From positions 4,324 to 37,494 of the forward strand of contig MGNS01000072.1 of the NCBI GenBank assembly GCA_001795165.1: 33,171 nucleotides of DNA, given 5' to 3'. Position numbers and translations under genes: made by a program. The stretch is from Chloroflexi bacterium RBG_16_57_11. GTDB lineage: Bacteria; Chloroflexota; Anaerolineae; Anaerolineales; UBA4823. Numbering within the stretch: the stretch's first letter is position 1; each line of letters starts with the position of its first letter. Positions 1-7,024 of the stretch are shown here, piece after piece. Under the pieces are notes generated by a model. It worked only from the letters and a program-made list of their open reading frames with translations, was not told where the DNA came from and searched no databases.

Positions 1-556
1 GGAAAGCCAGCAGCAGGGCCAGAAAATGAATGCTGCTGCTATTCTTACGCCAGGCCAGGTGATAGCAGAACAGCGCGCCAAATGCCAGACTGATGGCGGG
101 GATTTCCAACATCGACATTGCAGCGCTCATACTATGCAACCTGTCGGCGAGCAAGAAAAGCGGCGGGAGCAGATAAATCAGCGGATGTGCCTCCGGGAGC
201 AGCTCGCGAGCCGAAAGCCACAATAACAGGCCGAACAAAAGATACCAGAACGTGCTGTAGAGCCGGGCGGTTTCTACGCTGGCCCCGGTGAGCAGGAACC
301 AGGCGCTCAACAGCAGGCCATGCCCCGGCGGATACCATTCGGGCTTGGCGAAACTCTGCCACACCGCCGGCAAATCCCGCCGCTGGACCGCCGAAGCAAA
401 ATCCAGACCGCGATTGGCATGCAAGGCCTCGTCCATGTCCATCTGGAGATGGCTGAAGCGGAACACCCCTCGGCCAATCCATAACGTGGATAAGCCCAGC
501 AGCACACAGGCGAGTAAAAAAGAGCTGCGTTCGAGCGTTGAGCGGCTTATTGTCAC
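1..556 (-). CDS. Partial GT-C/ArnT-like membrane glycosyltransferase (C-terminal part outside window)
   Basis: The reading frame from GTG 556 stays open to the left edge, so only the first ~185 residues are visible. The start has a GAAGAG element about 10 nt upstream and lies ~38 nt below the predicted transcription start of a good sigma-70 promoter. Residues 7-24 form a first membrane segment. It is followed by MDMDEALHANRG, a membrane-proximal acidic DEA motif like the first-loop catalytic Asp of GT-C family mannosyl/arabinosyl transferases (GT39/GT83 type). PEWYPPGHGLLLSAWFL then leads into several hydrophobic helices. Such enzymes move sugars from polyprenyl-phosphate carriers on the outer face of the membrane; this role is inferred from the family. 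The substrate cannot be told. An unrelated polytopic protein is possible, since the C-terminus is missing. Confidence 0.6.
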   Translation of the reverse strand, partial: MTISRSTLERSSFLLACVLLGLSTLWIGRGVFRFSHLQMDMDEALHANRGLDFASAVQRRDLPAVWQSFAKPEWYPPGHGLLLSAWFLLTGASVETARLYSTFWYLLFGLLLWLSARELLPEAHPLIYLLPPLFLLADRLHSMSAAMSMLEIPAISLAFGALFCYHLAWRKNSSSIHFLALLLAF

Positions 557-600
557 AAGGATCGTCTCTTCTGTCGAAATATCCCGGCCAGCAATCTGAC

Positions 601-629
601 AGTTTACCACGACCAAATAGGGGTGTCAA
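601..629 (-). promoter_or_regulatory. Sigma-70 promoter of the membrane glycosyltransferase gene
   Basis: On the minus strand TTGACA (629-624) is followed after exactly 17 nt by TAAACT (606-601). The predicted start near 594 gives a ~38-nt leader to the GTG at 556. It is divergent from the ArsR-type regulator gene. Confidence 0.6.
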
Positions 630-671
630 TTTTTTCGCCTATCAGCGCGTCTATACAAGCCACCTGCTCCA

Positions 672-680
672 TGATACACT
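672..680 (+). promoter_or_regulatory. Extended -10 promoter of the ArsR-PBP regulator
   Basis: TGATACACT is an extended -10 element (TGn plus TACACT) without a recognisable -35 box. The same TGATACACT occurs in the dnaX promoter. It predicts a transcript start near 687, after the ATG at 682, so the ATG at 721 is the more likely translation start. Confidence 0.4.
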
Positions 681-720
681 CATGGCAGACGATAAAATTT
701 ATTTTACCGTCGCAACACAC

Positions 721-1719
721 ATGGAATACCTGCGCACGATCCAAGACTTCGAGCATTTAAAAATCCTGGCCGACCCGCGCCGCCTGGCAATCTTACGCCT
801 GCTGATGGTCGATTCGGCCACCCTGTCCCAGCTTGGACAGATCCTGGGCGAACACCCGGCCCGGGTGCGCCACCACTTGAAGCTGCTCGAGCGTGCCGGG
901 CTGGTAGAGCTGGTGGACCAGCGGGTGGTGCGCGGCTTTGTGGAAAAGTATTACCGCGCCCGGGCGCGCGCCTTTACGCTCCAACAAATCGTCCTGCCCG
1001 CCAACGTAGAGACTGGCGCGCTGGTAATCCTGGGCAGTCACGATCTGGCACTTGAGGCCCTGGCTGCCGAGCTGCGCCAGGTCAAGCCCGCCCCGCTGAG
1101 CGTTTTCACCTTGCCGGTGGGCAGCATGGAGGGGCTGGTCGCCTTGCGCCAGGGGCTGGCCCAGGTCGCCAGCTGCCACCTGCTGGACGCTGAAAGCGGC
1201 GAGTATAACCTGCCTTATGTGCGCCACCTGTTTCCAGATCGGGAAACCAGCCTGATCACCCTGGCACACCGGGCGCAGGGCTTGCTGGTCGCACGGGGCA
1301 ACCCGCACCAGATCCGCAAGATAGAAGATTTTGCGCGCCAGGACGTGCGCATGATTAATCGAAACCGCGGATCGGGAACCCGGCTGTGGCTCGACCACCA
1401 GCTGGCGCAACTTTCTCTCCCGCCGCCGTTGTTACGCGGCTACGAGCGCGAGGTGCGCACGCACACCGCCGTCGCCGAAGCCATTGGCTCCGGCAAGGCC
1501 GATGTTGGCCTGGGTGCAGAAGCCGCAGCGCGGAAATTCGGGCTAGATTTTGTCGCGCTCTTTCAGGAGCGCTTCGATCTGGTCATGGCACGCGAGCAGC
1601 TCTCCGATCAACACTTGCGCCCCCTGTTCGATGTCCTGTCAAGCTCGCGCTTTCGCAGCCTGATCGAAGCGTTAGGGGGCTACCAAACCGATCATACGGG
1701 CGACAAGCTTACACCTTGA
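721..1719 (+). CDS. ArsR-type HTH regulator fused to PBP-like (molybdate/tungstate-type) ligand domain
   Basis: The protein (332 residues from ATG 721) has an N-terminal winged-helix ArsR domain (roughly residues 5-80), with LKILADPRRLAILRLL, LGEHPARVRHHLKLLERAGLV and a wing ending in VEKYYRA. A C-terminal periplasmic-binding-protein-like domain follows (about 100-315) with the hallmark INRNRGSGTRLWLDHQL and GSGKADVGLGAEAAARKFGLDFV. Such PBP_like domains (PF12727 type) occur in regulators of molybdate/tungstate metabolism. The next gene is a TupA-like binding lipoprotein, so it probably senses an oxyanion and controls that gene; this is inference. Starts at 682 and farther upstream are open in frame, but 682 lies on top of the promoter and neither 682 nor 721 has a strong Shine-Dalgarno. 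The HTH and ligand domains are clear; ligand and targets are not. Confidence 0.8.
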   Translation: MEYLRTIQDFEHLKILADPRRLAILRLLMVDSATLSQLGQILGEHPARVRHHLKLLERAGLVELVDQRVVRGFVEKYYRARARAFTLQQIVLPANVETGALVILGSHDLALEALAAELRQVKPAPLSVFTLPVGSMEGLVALRQGLAQVASCHLLDAESGEYNLPYVRHLFPDRETSLITLAHRAQGLLVARGNPHQIRKIEDFARQDVRMINRNRGSGTRLWLDHQLAQLSLPPPLLRGYEREVRTHTAVAEAIGSGKADVGLGAEAAARKFGLDFVALFQERFDLVMAREQLSDQHLRPLFDVLSSSRFRSLIEALGGYQTDHTGDKLTP

Positions 1720-1738
1720 TCAGCCCCTAACAACTGCG

Positions 1739-1756
1739 CATCGAGTGCGCTCGATG
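1739..1756. promoter_or_regulatory. Candidate operator: perfect inverted repeat upstream of tupA-like gene
   Basis: CATCGAG-TGCG-CTCGATG is a perfect 7-bp inverted repeat in the 121-bp gap between the regulator and the binding-protein gene. No T-run follows, so it does not look like a terminator. It could be the operator of the upstream HTH regulator. A TACAAT at 1795-1800 and a TTGACC at 1767-1772 lie downstream, but their spacing (22 nt) is too long for a clear promoter call. Confidence 0.35.
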
Positions 1757-1840
1757 AGCGACCAAATTGACCCTGGCTTTTCCGCAGAATTGAGTACAAT
1801 TAGGCCTCTACTGACGATAGTTTAATATATGGAGAATTGC

Positions 1841-2809
1841 ATGAGACAAAGAAAAATAATCTGGTACTTGTTATTAACGCTGGTCCTTAGCGCGTTTGCC
1901 TGCAACCTACCACAAACCGGATCTGCGCCAACCTCGGCCCCTACAGATTCTGGTTTTCAGGCTCCCACACAACCCGCGGAACAAGAGGCGGTCGAGCCCA
2001 GCGCCATGCCTGGCGCACAGACCACCCCTGAGTCGCCTGCGCCGGGAGCAGCCGCACCGAAGGACAAGGAACTAAAACTGGCAACCACCAGCATCCTGGT
2101 AGGGTCGGGCTTGATCGACCAGCTGCTGAGTCAATTCCAGGCCAAAACGGGTTATCAAGTGGAATTGGAGAAGGGCGGGGCTGGCCGCGCCATCAAACTT
2201 GGCGAAAAGTACGTCGTCGATGTGCTGCTTGTGAATGAGCCGGGCTCTGAAATAAAATTCATCGAGGATGGCAATGGCAGAGATCGTCTGCCCGTCATGT
2301 ACACCGATTATGTCATCGTCGGCCCTGCCAGCGATCCGGCCGGTATCAAGAGCGCCGCCAAAGCCAAGGAAGCCTTTAAAAAGATCGCCGACGCACAAGC
2401 GCTGTTTGTCACACGCAGCGACAACCTGGGTGATCAGGGAGCGGAAACCAAATTATGGAAAGCTGCCGGGGTCACGCCACAAGGAGACTGGTATGTTTTC
2501 TCCGACCAGGGCCCGGTCGGGGCGTTAAAACTGGCTTCAGATGGGCAGGGTTATTCGCTCACCGACCGAGCCACATTCCTTGAGAACAAAGATCTGTTAC
2601 AGTTAGAAGTTCTTTACGAAGGAGACGAGCTGCTGCGCGATTATTACCACGTCGTCACGGTCAATCCGGACCGCTCCCCCAAGATCAACTATCCTGCTGC
2701 GCAAGCCCTGGCTCAATTCCTCACCTCACCCGAGGCGCAGGCGATTATCCAGCAAATCGGCGTGGATCAATACGGCCAGCCAATCTTCTTCCCCGCCAGC
2801 CAGCCCTGA
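1841..2809 (+). CDS. tupA: TupA-like tungstate/molybdate-binding lipoprotein
   Basis: It is a lipid-anchored extracytoplasmic substrate-binding protein. The start is ATG 1841, with GGAGA about 6 nt upstream; an in-frame ATG at 1829 overlaps that ribosome site. The signal peptide ends in a lipobox (LSAFAC), followed by a ~50-residue Ser/Thr/Pro/Ala-rich linker. The mature domain has the TupA signature: ATTSILVGSGLIDQLLSQF, then GGAGRAIKLGEKYVVDVLLV, PVMYTDYVIVGPASDPAGI, LFVTRSDNLGDQGAETKLW and YSLTDRATF. Known TupA proteins bind tungstate (or molybdate) for a TupBC ABC importer. No permease or ATPase gene is adjacent, so this is an orphan binding protein in this window. It is preceded by a regulator with a ligand domain of related fold. 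The family is clear; the anion is not. Confidence 0.82.
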   Translation: MRQRKIIWYLLLTLVLSAFACNLPQTGSAPTSAPTDSGFQAPTQPAEQEAVEPSAMPGAQTTPESPAPGAAAPKDKELKLATTSILVGSGLIDQLLSQFQAKTGYQVELEKGGAGRAIKLGEKYVVDVLLVNEPGSEIKFIEDGNGRDRLPVMYTDYVIVGPASDPAGIKSAAKAKEAFKKIADAQALFVTRSDNLGDQGAETKLWKAAGVTPQGDWYVFSDQGPVGALKLASDGQGYSLTDRATFLENKDLLQLEVLYEGDELLRDYYHVVTVNPDRSPKINYPAAQALAQFLTSPEAQAIIQQIGVDQYGQPIFFPASQP

Positions 2810-2861
2810 TAAACCCGCACTGGCAATCCGCTCCGGTTGGAAGGATTGAATCAAACGAAAC

Positions 2862-2883
2862 GGCCGTCAGATCAGCGACGGCC
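2862..2883. terminator. Hairpin between convergent tupA-like gene and recR
   Basis: GGCCGTC-N8-GACGGCC forms a perfect 7-bp GC-rich stem. On the minus strand it is followed by GTTTCGTTTG, giving a plausible terminator for the dnaX-ybaB-recR operon. On the plus strand no T-run follows. Confidence 0.45.
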
Positions 2884-2890
2884 CATTCAG

Positions 2891-3499
2891 TTATTCTCCC
2901 AATTCCTGTCTCCCGGCAAGCGCTCGCAGGAGCGTATTCTGATCAGCGTACTCCAGATCGCCGCCCACCGGCAATCCGCGCGCCAGGCGCGTCAGCCTTA
3001 AGTCAAAAGGCAGCAGCTGCTGGCGCAGATACGCCGCCGTGTAATCCCCCTCCAGGCTGGGGTTCGTCGCCAGGATGATTTCCTGGATGCCCCCGGCGCG
3101 CACCCGCTTGACCAATTCCCGAATGCGCAGCTGCTCCGGCCCAATCCCTTCAATCGGCGACAGGGCGCCGTGGAGCACATGATAGCGTCCCAAAAAGCCA
3201 CCGGTGCGCTCCAGCGCAATGACATCCAGCGGCTCTTCCACCACGCACACCTGCCTGAAATCGCGGCCATCATTGCTGCAGATCTCACACTCGATCCGCC
3301 CGGCAGTAGTGATGTTATAACACGTCCGGCAGTAGGTCGTCCCGGCTTTGAGCTGGAACAAGGCCTCCGCCAGGTCGCGCGAGATATCTTCTGGGGCGCG
3401 CAAAAGGTAAAAAGTCAACCGCGAAGCAGTCTTTGGCCCAATCCCGGGTAGCCGCGAGAGGGCATTGACCAGGTTCTGAATCGGTTCCGGTAATAGCAT
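2891..3499 (-). CDS. recR: Recombination mediator RecR
   Basis: A full-length (202 residues) RecR that acts with RecF/RecO in loading RecA at single-strand gaps. The order of parts matches the family. A helix-hairpin-helix region (about 10-30, LSRLPGIGPKTASRL) is followed by a four-Cys zinc finger (C57, C60, C71, C74). A Toprim domain then begins VCVVEEPLDVIALERTG (84-100), followed by a C-terminal part with EIILATNPSLEGD. It is the last gene of dnaX-ybaB-recR, a classic conserved arrangement, 27 nt after ybaB. The start MLLPEPIQNL is typical of the family, although no strong ribosome-binding site is seen. Confidence 0.96.
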   Translation of the reverse strand: MLLPEPIQNLVNALSRLPGIGPKTASRLTFYLLRAPEDISRDLAEALFQLKAGTTYCRTCYNITTAGRIECEICSNDGRDFRQVCVVEEPLDVIALERTGGFLGRYHVLHGALSPIEGIGPEQLRIRELVKRVRAGGIQEIILATNPSLEGDYTAAYLRQQLLPFDLRLTRLARGLPVGGDLEYADQNTLLRALAGRQELGE

Positions 3500-3526
3500 C
3501 GATGAATGTCGGGAGTGGTCAGGCAG

Positions 3527-3853
3527 TTAAAACGGCAAGCCGCCAGCTAATGGCCCCAGGCGCTCTGCCGCCAGGTTGCGCGAAGCCTCGAGGGCGTTGT
3601 TGAAAGCGGTCAAAACCAGGTCTTGCAGCATCTCCACATCGGCGTCTTGCAACAGGGCCGGGTCGATCTCCACGCCTCGACAGTTTTGATTTCCCGTCAT
3701 GGTGATCTTGACTGCGCCCCCGCCCGCAGTTGCAGTCACGGTTTCCTCTGCCAGCTGCTCCTGCACCTGCTGGATTTGCTCTTGCAACTTTTGAATCTGC
3801 CCCATCATACCCATCGGATTCTGCATTTTGGGGGCTTTAAAACCTTTCGCCAT
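3527..3853 (-). CDS. ybaB: YbaB/EbfC family nucleoid-associated protein
   Basis: A 108-residue small DNA-binding protein of the YbaB/EbfC family, which forms dimers on the nucleoid and is nearly always encoded between dnaX and recR. Visible features are an N-terminal Met/Gln-rich helix with MGQIQKLQEQIQQVQEQL (coiled-coil-like), then VTATAGGGAVKITMTGNQ, GVEIDPALL and a C-terminal helix LVLTAFNNALEAS. ATG 3853 is chosen because GGAGGAAGGT ends just before it; a TTG 12 nt farther upstream lies inside that ribosome site. It starts 15 nt after the dnaX stop, so it is translated from the same transcript. Confidence 0.93.
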   Translation of the reverse strand: MAKGFKAPKMQNPMGMMGQIQKLQEQIQQVQEQLAEETVTATAGGGAVKITMTGNQNCRGVEIDPALLQDADVEMLQDLVLTAFNNALEASRNLAAERLGPLAGGLPF

Positions 3854-3868
3854 ACCTTCCTCCAATTT

Positions 3869-5563
3869 CTAATTGATATCGACCAGCTCGCCGCCCAGGT
3901 CTCGCAATGCCGCCGCCACAATCCCATCGTCAGCCACACCGGGTGGCACGGTGTCCCGCCGAGCCGTATCTACCCTGCACTGTACGAAAATCTCACGTCC
4001 GAAGACTTGCTGAAGCGCACTGCGCAGCAAAGCCAGGTTTTCAGGCTTTTCCATCTTTGTCTTCAGCACATCACTGGCGAAGCTTAGTGTCAATTGGTCG
4101 CCGTGTAAAGCCCGCGATGTGGAGGAATTTAAGGTTCCATAGGCTGGCTGGCTTTGCTGGCGTACCAATCCAAGGATTTGCTGCCAGACTGCTGCCAGCT
4201 TTTGAGCCGCTAGAACTTCTGACTCGCCGGTTTCACCGACACCTGGAGCGGTTATTTTTGCTGGTTTCGACGATACTGGATTTTGCGCCGAGCCCGAGGG
4301 AGGGCGCTGCGGCGCTGGTGTCTGTTGTACAGGCGGGATCAGTGGCGTGCCAGGCGATTCCACCGGTTTCGCACTATCCGGGCCCTGCGGCACCTCGAGC
4401 GCCTCCACAAAAGCCATCTCCAATGGTAAGGCCGGCTGCCAGGCGCTGCGCGCCTCGCCAGCTGCATAATTAAACACCCGGATGACCCGCAACAACTCGG
4501 ACGTCGAGAACTTCTGCGCGTGGTTCGCCATCTGCACGCGCACTTCCGCCGTGGCATCAACCTGGCTCGAATTACCCATCCGGATCAGCAATAGATCGCG
4601 CAAATAATCCACAATCTGGCGGGCAAACTGGCGTGGGTCGCTGCCGGCATCCAACGCCGTATGGAGGCGATCCAACCCGGCGTCTGCCTGCTGATTGGCC
4701 AGCGCATCGACCACCTCCAGCACTGCCTGGCTGGCAGTCGTGCCTAACACCGCCTGGGCGGCCTCCAATGTGATCGCCTGCCCGGTGGAAGCCAGCTGAT
4801 CCAGGAGTGAAATCGCATCCCGCATCGCCCCGGTGGACTGGCGAGCGATCAACGTTAGCGCATCCGCCTCCACCTGGATGCCCTCTTCATCCGCCATTTT
4901 CTTCAATTGGTCGACAATATCTCCCACCGGGATGCGGCGAAACTCATGTCGCTGGCAGCGCGACAGAACCGTCGCCGGGATCTTATGCACCTCGGTCGTC
5001 GCCAGGATAAATATGGCGTGTGCTGGCGGCTCTTCGAGCGTCTTCAGCAGCGCGTTGAAAGCCGCTGTGGAGAGCATATGGACTTCATCGACAATATAGA
5101 CTTTATAGCGGCCCTGGTTGGGGGTAAAGTTGATCTTGTCCCGCAGATCGCGCACATCCTCCACGCTGGTATTGGAGGCCGCGTCGATCTCGATCAGGTC
5201 CAGGAAGCGGCCCTGGTTCACCGTAAAGTTGATCTTGTCCCGCAGATCGCGCACATCCTCCACGCTGGTATTGGAGGCCGCGTCGATCTCGATCAGGTCC
5301 AGGAAGCGGCCCTGGTTCACCGCCTGGCAGAAATCGCAGGCACCGCAAGGGCGCTTGGCCAGGTCCTCTTCCATGCAGTTGACCGCTTTCGCCAGCAGCC
5401 TGGCGGTGGTGGTCTTGCCTGTGCCACGCGGCCCGGCAAACAGGTAGGCATGCGCCACCCGCCCGGCAGCTAGTGCGTTGCGCAGCGTCGAAATCACATG
5501 CGGCTGCCCAACCACGGCCTCCCAGGTTTGGGGGCGCCATTTTCGATACAGGGCTTGGGACAT
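3869..5563 (-). CDS. dnaX: DNA polymerase III subunit gamma/tau, with a 33-residue internal tandem duplication
   Basis: The clamp-loader ATPase DnaX (564 residues) loads the sliding clamp and organises the replisome. It starts MSQALYRKWRP and has Walker A GPRGTGKTT (44-52), a zinc module with C63, C73, C76 and C79, Walker B VYIVDEVH (155-162), KTLEEPP (174-180) and the SRC motif near 201. A Pro-rich linker (about 390-450) precedes a C-terminal tau-like region. Between zinc module and Walker B, a 33-residue block (VNQGRFLDLIEI...DKINFT) occurs twice in a row (82-114 and 115-147), identical at DNA level. Without it the protein would be 531 residues and match the family. The duplication adds an extra strand-helix unit to the AAA+ core and may harm function, or it may be an assembly artefact. 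Promoter spacing predicts a leaderless mRNA. Confidence 0.93.
   Translation of the reverse strand: MSQALYRKWRPQTWEAVVGQPHVISTLRNALAAGRVAHAYLFAGPRGTGKTTTARLLAKAVNCMEEDLAKRPCGACDFCQAVNQGRFLDLIEIDAASNTSVEDVRDLRDKINFTVNQGRFLDLIEIDAASNTSVEDVRDLRDKINFTPNQGRYKVYIVDEVHMLSTAAFNALLKTLEEPPAHAIFILATTEVHKIPATVLSRCQRHEFRRIPVGDIVDQLKKMADEEGIQVEADALTLIARQSTGAMRDAISLLDQLASTGQAITLEAAQAVLGTTASQAVLEVVDALANQQADAGLDRLHTALDAGSDPRQFARQIVDYLRDLLLIRMGNSSQVDATAEVRVQMANHAQKFSTSELLRVIRVFNYAAGEARSAWQPALPLEMAFVEALEVPQGPDSAKPVESPGTPLIPPVQQTPAPQRPPSGSAQNPVSSKPAKITAPGVGETGESEVLAAQKLAAVWQQILGLVRQQSQPAYGTLNSSTSRALHGDQLTLSFASDVLKTKMEKPENLALLRSALQQVFGREIFVQCRVDTARRDTVPPGVADDGIVAAALRDLGGELVDIN
5124..5321. repeat. Exact 99-bp tandem duplication inside dnaX
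   Basis: Bases 5124-5222 are repeated without mismatch at 5223-5321. The length is a multiple of three, so the frame is kept. A 13-nt sequence AGCGGCCCTGGTT also recurs at 99-nt intervals (5107, 5206, 5305), but the duplication junction lies 4 nt to one side of it, with about one base of shared sequence. Confidence 0.95.
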
Positions 5564-5569
5564 GCCTAG

Positions 5570-5598
5570 AGTGTATCAGAGAGATAGGAGTTGGTCAA
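5570..5598 (-). promoter_or_regulatory. dnaX promoter giving a leaderless transcript
   Basis: On the minus strand TTGACC (5598-5593), a 17-nt spacer and TACACT (5575-5570, preceded by TGA as an extended -10) are followed by only 6 nt before the dnaX ATG (5563). Transcription should begin at or next to the A of the start codon. No Shine-Dalgarno is present. Confidence 0.6.
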
Positions 5599-5648
5599 CA
5601 GAATCGCTGTCCTGGCAACGTATATGGTCCCACGGGAATCCGCACGCC

Positions 5649-6062
5649 AAGCCCTGGCGGGCTAAACCCAAGCCCACAGGGCTTCGCACCTCAGCCCGGC
5701 GGCTTCAGCCCCGGGCGATCTCGCCATCTGACGAAACCTAGCTCACCTGGCCCGCACGGGGGTGCAACCCCCGTGCTACGCCCGCAAAGCCCTGGCGGGC
5801 TAAACCACAGCCCGCAGGGCTTTGCACCTCAGCCCGGTGGCTTCAGCCCCGGGCAAACACGCCACCGGACGTAACCTAGCTCATCTGGCCCGCACGGGGG
5901 TACAACCCCGGTGCTACGTTTACAAAGCCCTGCCGGCCTATTTCCGCAGCCCGCAGGGCTTGGCACCTCAGCTCGGTGGCTTCTGCCCCGGGCGATTGCG
6001 CCACCCAGGTCCGCACGGGGGTGCAACCCCCTGGCCTAGACCCTCAGCCTGCCGGCTTCAAC
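5649..6062. repeat. Three tandem 138-bp palindromic repeat units (REP/BIME-like)
   Basis: Units begin with AAGCCCTGSCGGSC at 5649, 5787 and 5925, an exact 138-nt period. The third unit has an internal deletion and degenerates at about 6062. Each unit holds several hairpins: AGCCC-TGGC-GGGCT, AAGCCC-ACA-GGGCTT, and GCACGGGGGT-GCA-ACCCCCGTGC (perfect 10-bp stem in unit 1, one mismatch in unit 2). The block fills the ~500 bp between dnaX and a decayed Y1 transposase, the usual setting of REP elements and their transposase. No gene is seen in it. Confidence 0.85.
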
Positions 6063-6070
6063 CCATACGC

Positions 6071-6474
6071 TCAATCGACCTGCTCCAATTTCTCCCAGAT
6101 CTCCCCCTGAAGGTGATGTTCCTTCTGATGCTTTACATAATTGACCACGGCTGGCAGGTCCTTCTCGCTGAATGATTGCACCCCATATTCCGCTTGCCAG
6201 GCAAAGTAAAAGCCTGGCATAATTACATGATTAACAAAATGCGAGCTATTCCCCTTCACCTAACCAATGAACTCAGACAAAGCAACCTTTGGTGGGACGG
6301 ACACAACCAGGTGTAGATGGTCCTCGAGGCCGCCCATTGCGTGAACGATAGCATCCAACTCTTGAGCCTTCGCTGCGATTGCACGGTAAATCCTGGCCTC
6401 GATTAGGCTATCGACCAGAGTAAGCCGATCTTTCGTGCTCCAAACGAAATGTAGTACAGTCGCCAATAAACCAT
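6071..6474 (-). pseudogene. Decayed REP-associated / IS200-like Y1 transposase
   Basis: A Y1 (HUH) transposase of the REP-associated tyrosine transposase type, about 134 residues when whole. The original start is probably ATG 6474 (MVYWRLYY). A one-base loss near 6450/6451 shifts the frame, after which HFVWSTKDRL continues in another frame. The HUH motif appears as EDHLHLVV. An in-frame TAG (6260-6262) then interrupts SEFIG-*-VKGNSSHFVNH, where family members usually have a sense codon such as Gln or Lys. The frame continues to YVKHQKEHH, which holds the likely catalytic Tyr, and ends at 6071. Two independent lesions make it a pseudogene unless another copy supplies the enzyme. It lies beside palindromic repeats that are probably its substrates. 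Confidence 0.8.
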
Positions 6475-6518
6475 GGCCCACCTCCCCCACTAACATTTAC
6501 CCAGCACGGATCCATATT

Positions 6519-6971
6519 TCAGCTCTTCGACTTCAGATCGTCCGACTTTACCGCCTCAAGCTCTTTCTGCGCGTTCAATTTCAATAGCTGAAACTTCTCC
6601 GACGGCGTTTGCAGGTTGTAATCGAAGATCTTCTGGTTGATCTTTTCCACCTGTTCTTCGAACGCCCTCACTGCTCGCTGCCATTCGGCTTCCACCTGGG
6701 CGTAGGGCTGGCTGCCTTGTAAGGAACGTTTACGCCACTCCCAGGCGCGGGCAAGCGTTGTGCGCGCCGCTTCAATTTGAGCGTCGATCTCCTGGCGCGC
6801 CGCGATCCACGGCAGCGTGAAGCCGCTGCTCTTGAGCATGTGGTGGGCAAGCTGCCAATCGGGATCGGCGTACGGGTTGTCGTCCAGGTTCAGCGGCTTG
6901 CCTTTACCGGGCAGGTCGTCGAACTTGCCATCCTCCAGCGCCTTTCGGATGTGGTCTTCGATTTCGGACAT
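6519..6971 (-). CDS. DUF1992 (DnaJ-homologue subfamily C member 28-like) protein
   Basis: A 150-residue cytoplasmic protein. The N-terminal half matches the DUF1992 conserved domain found in DNAJC28-like proteins: SEIEDHIRKALEDGKFDDLPGKGKPLNL..., then NPYADPDWQLAHHMLKSSGFTLPW. The C-terminal half is charged and helical (about 75-140) and could form a coiled coil. No J domain is present and the molecular function is unknown. ATG 6971 is chosen because GGAGAG lies just upstream and the domain begins there; the frame is open farther upstream but would overlap the preceding gene. It follows the LysM protein gene by 53 nt on the same strand, so the two may be co-transcribed. Confidence 0.85.
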   Translation of the reverse strand: MSEIEDHIRKALEDGKFDDLPGKGKPLNLDDNPYADPDWQLAHHMLKSSGFTLPWIAARQEIDAQIEAARTTLARAWEWRKRSLQGSQPYAQVEAEWQRAVRAFEEQVEKINQKIFDYNLQTPSEKFQLLKLNAQKELEAVKSDDLKSKS

Positions 6972-7024
6972 TTCTCTCCAAACGATCAGGTGGGAACGCT
7001 GATCCAGCCTGCTAGCACCGCATA

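Noticed and set aside
538..720. Longer N-terminus for the ArsR-PBP regulator
   Set aside because: The frame is open from 538, but this part overlaps the promoter of the divergent gene and has no HTH-family similarity. The extended -10 at 672-680 favours the start at 721.
5124..5321. Duplication by simple slippage between the 13-nt AGCGGCCCTGGTT repeats
   Set aside because: Such slippage would leave a Pro codon (INFTPNQGR) at the internal junction, but the sequence has Val (INFTVNQGR). The breakpoint is therefore 4 nt away.
5649..6062. CRISPR array
   Set aside because: The repeat unit is 138 bp with internal hairpins and diverged copies. There are no short identical repeats with unique spacers and no cas genes.
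5473..6175. Several plus-strand open frames through the palindromic repeats
   Set aside because: They read through tandem repeats and the transposase remnant, change frame between units and give low-complexity Pro/Gly-rich peptides. No ribosome sites are present.
6071..6259. Separate small gene after the amber codon
   Set aside because: It is the in-frame continuation of the Y1 transposase (KGNSSHFVNH, YVKHQKEHH), not an independent gene.
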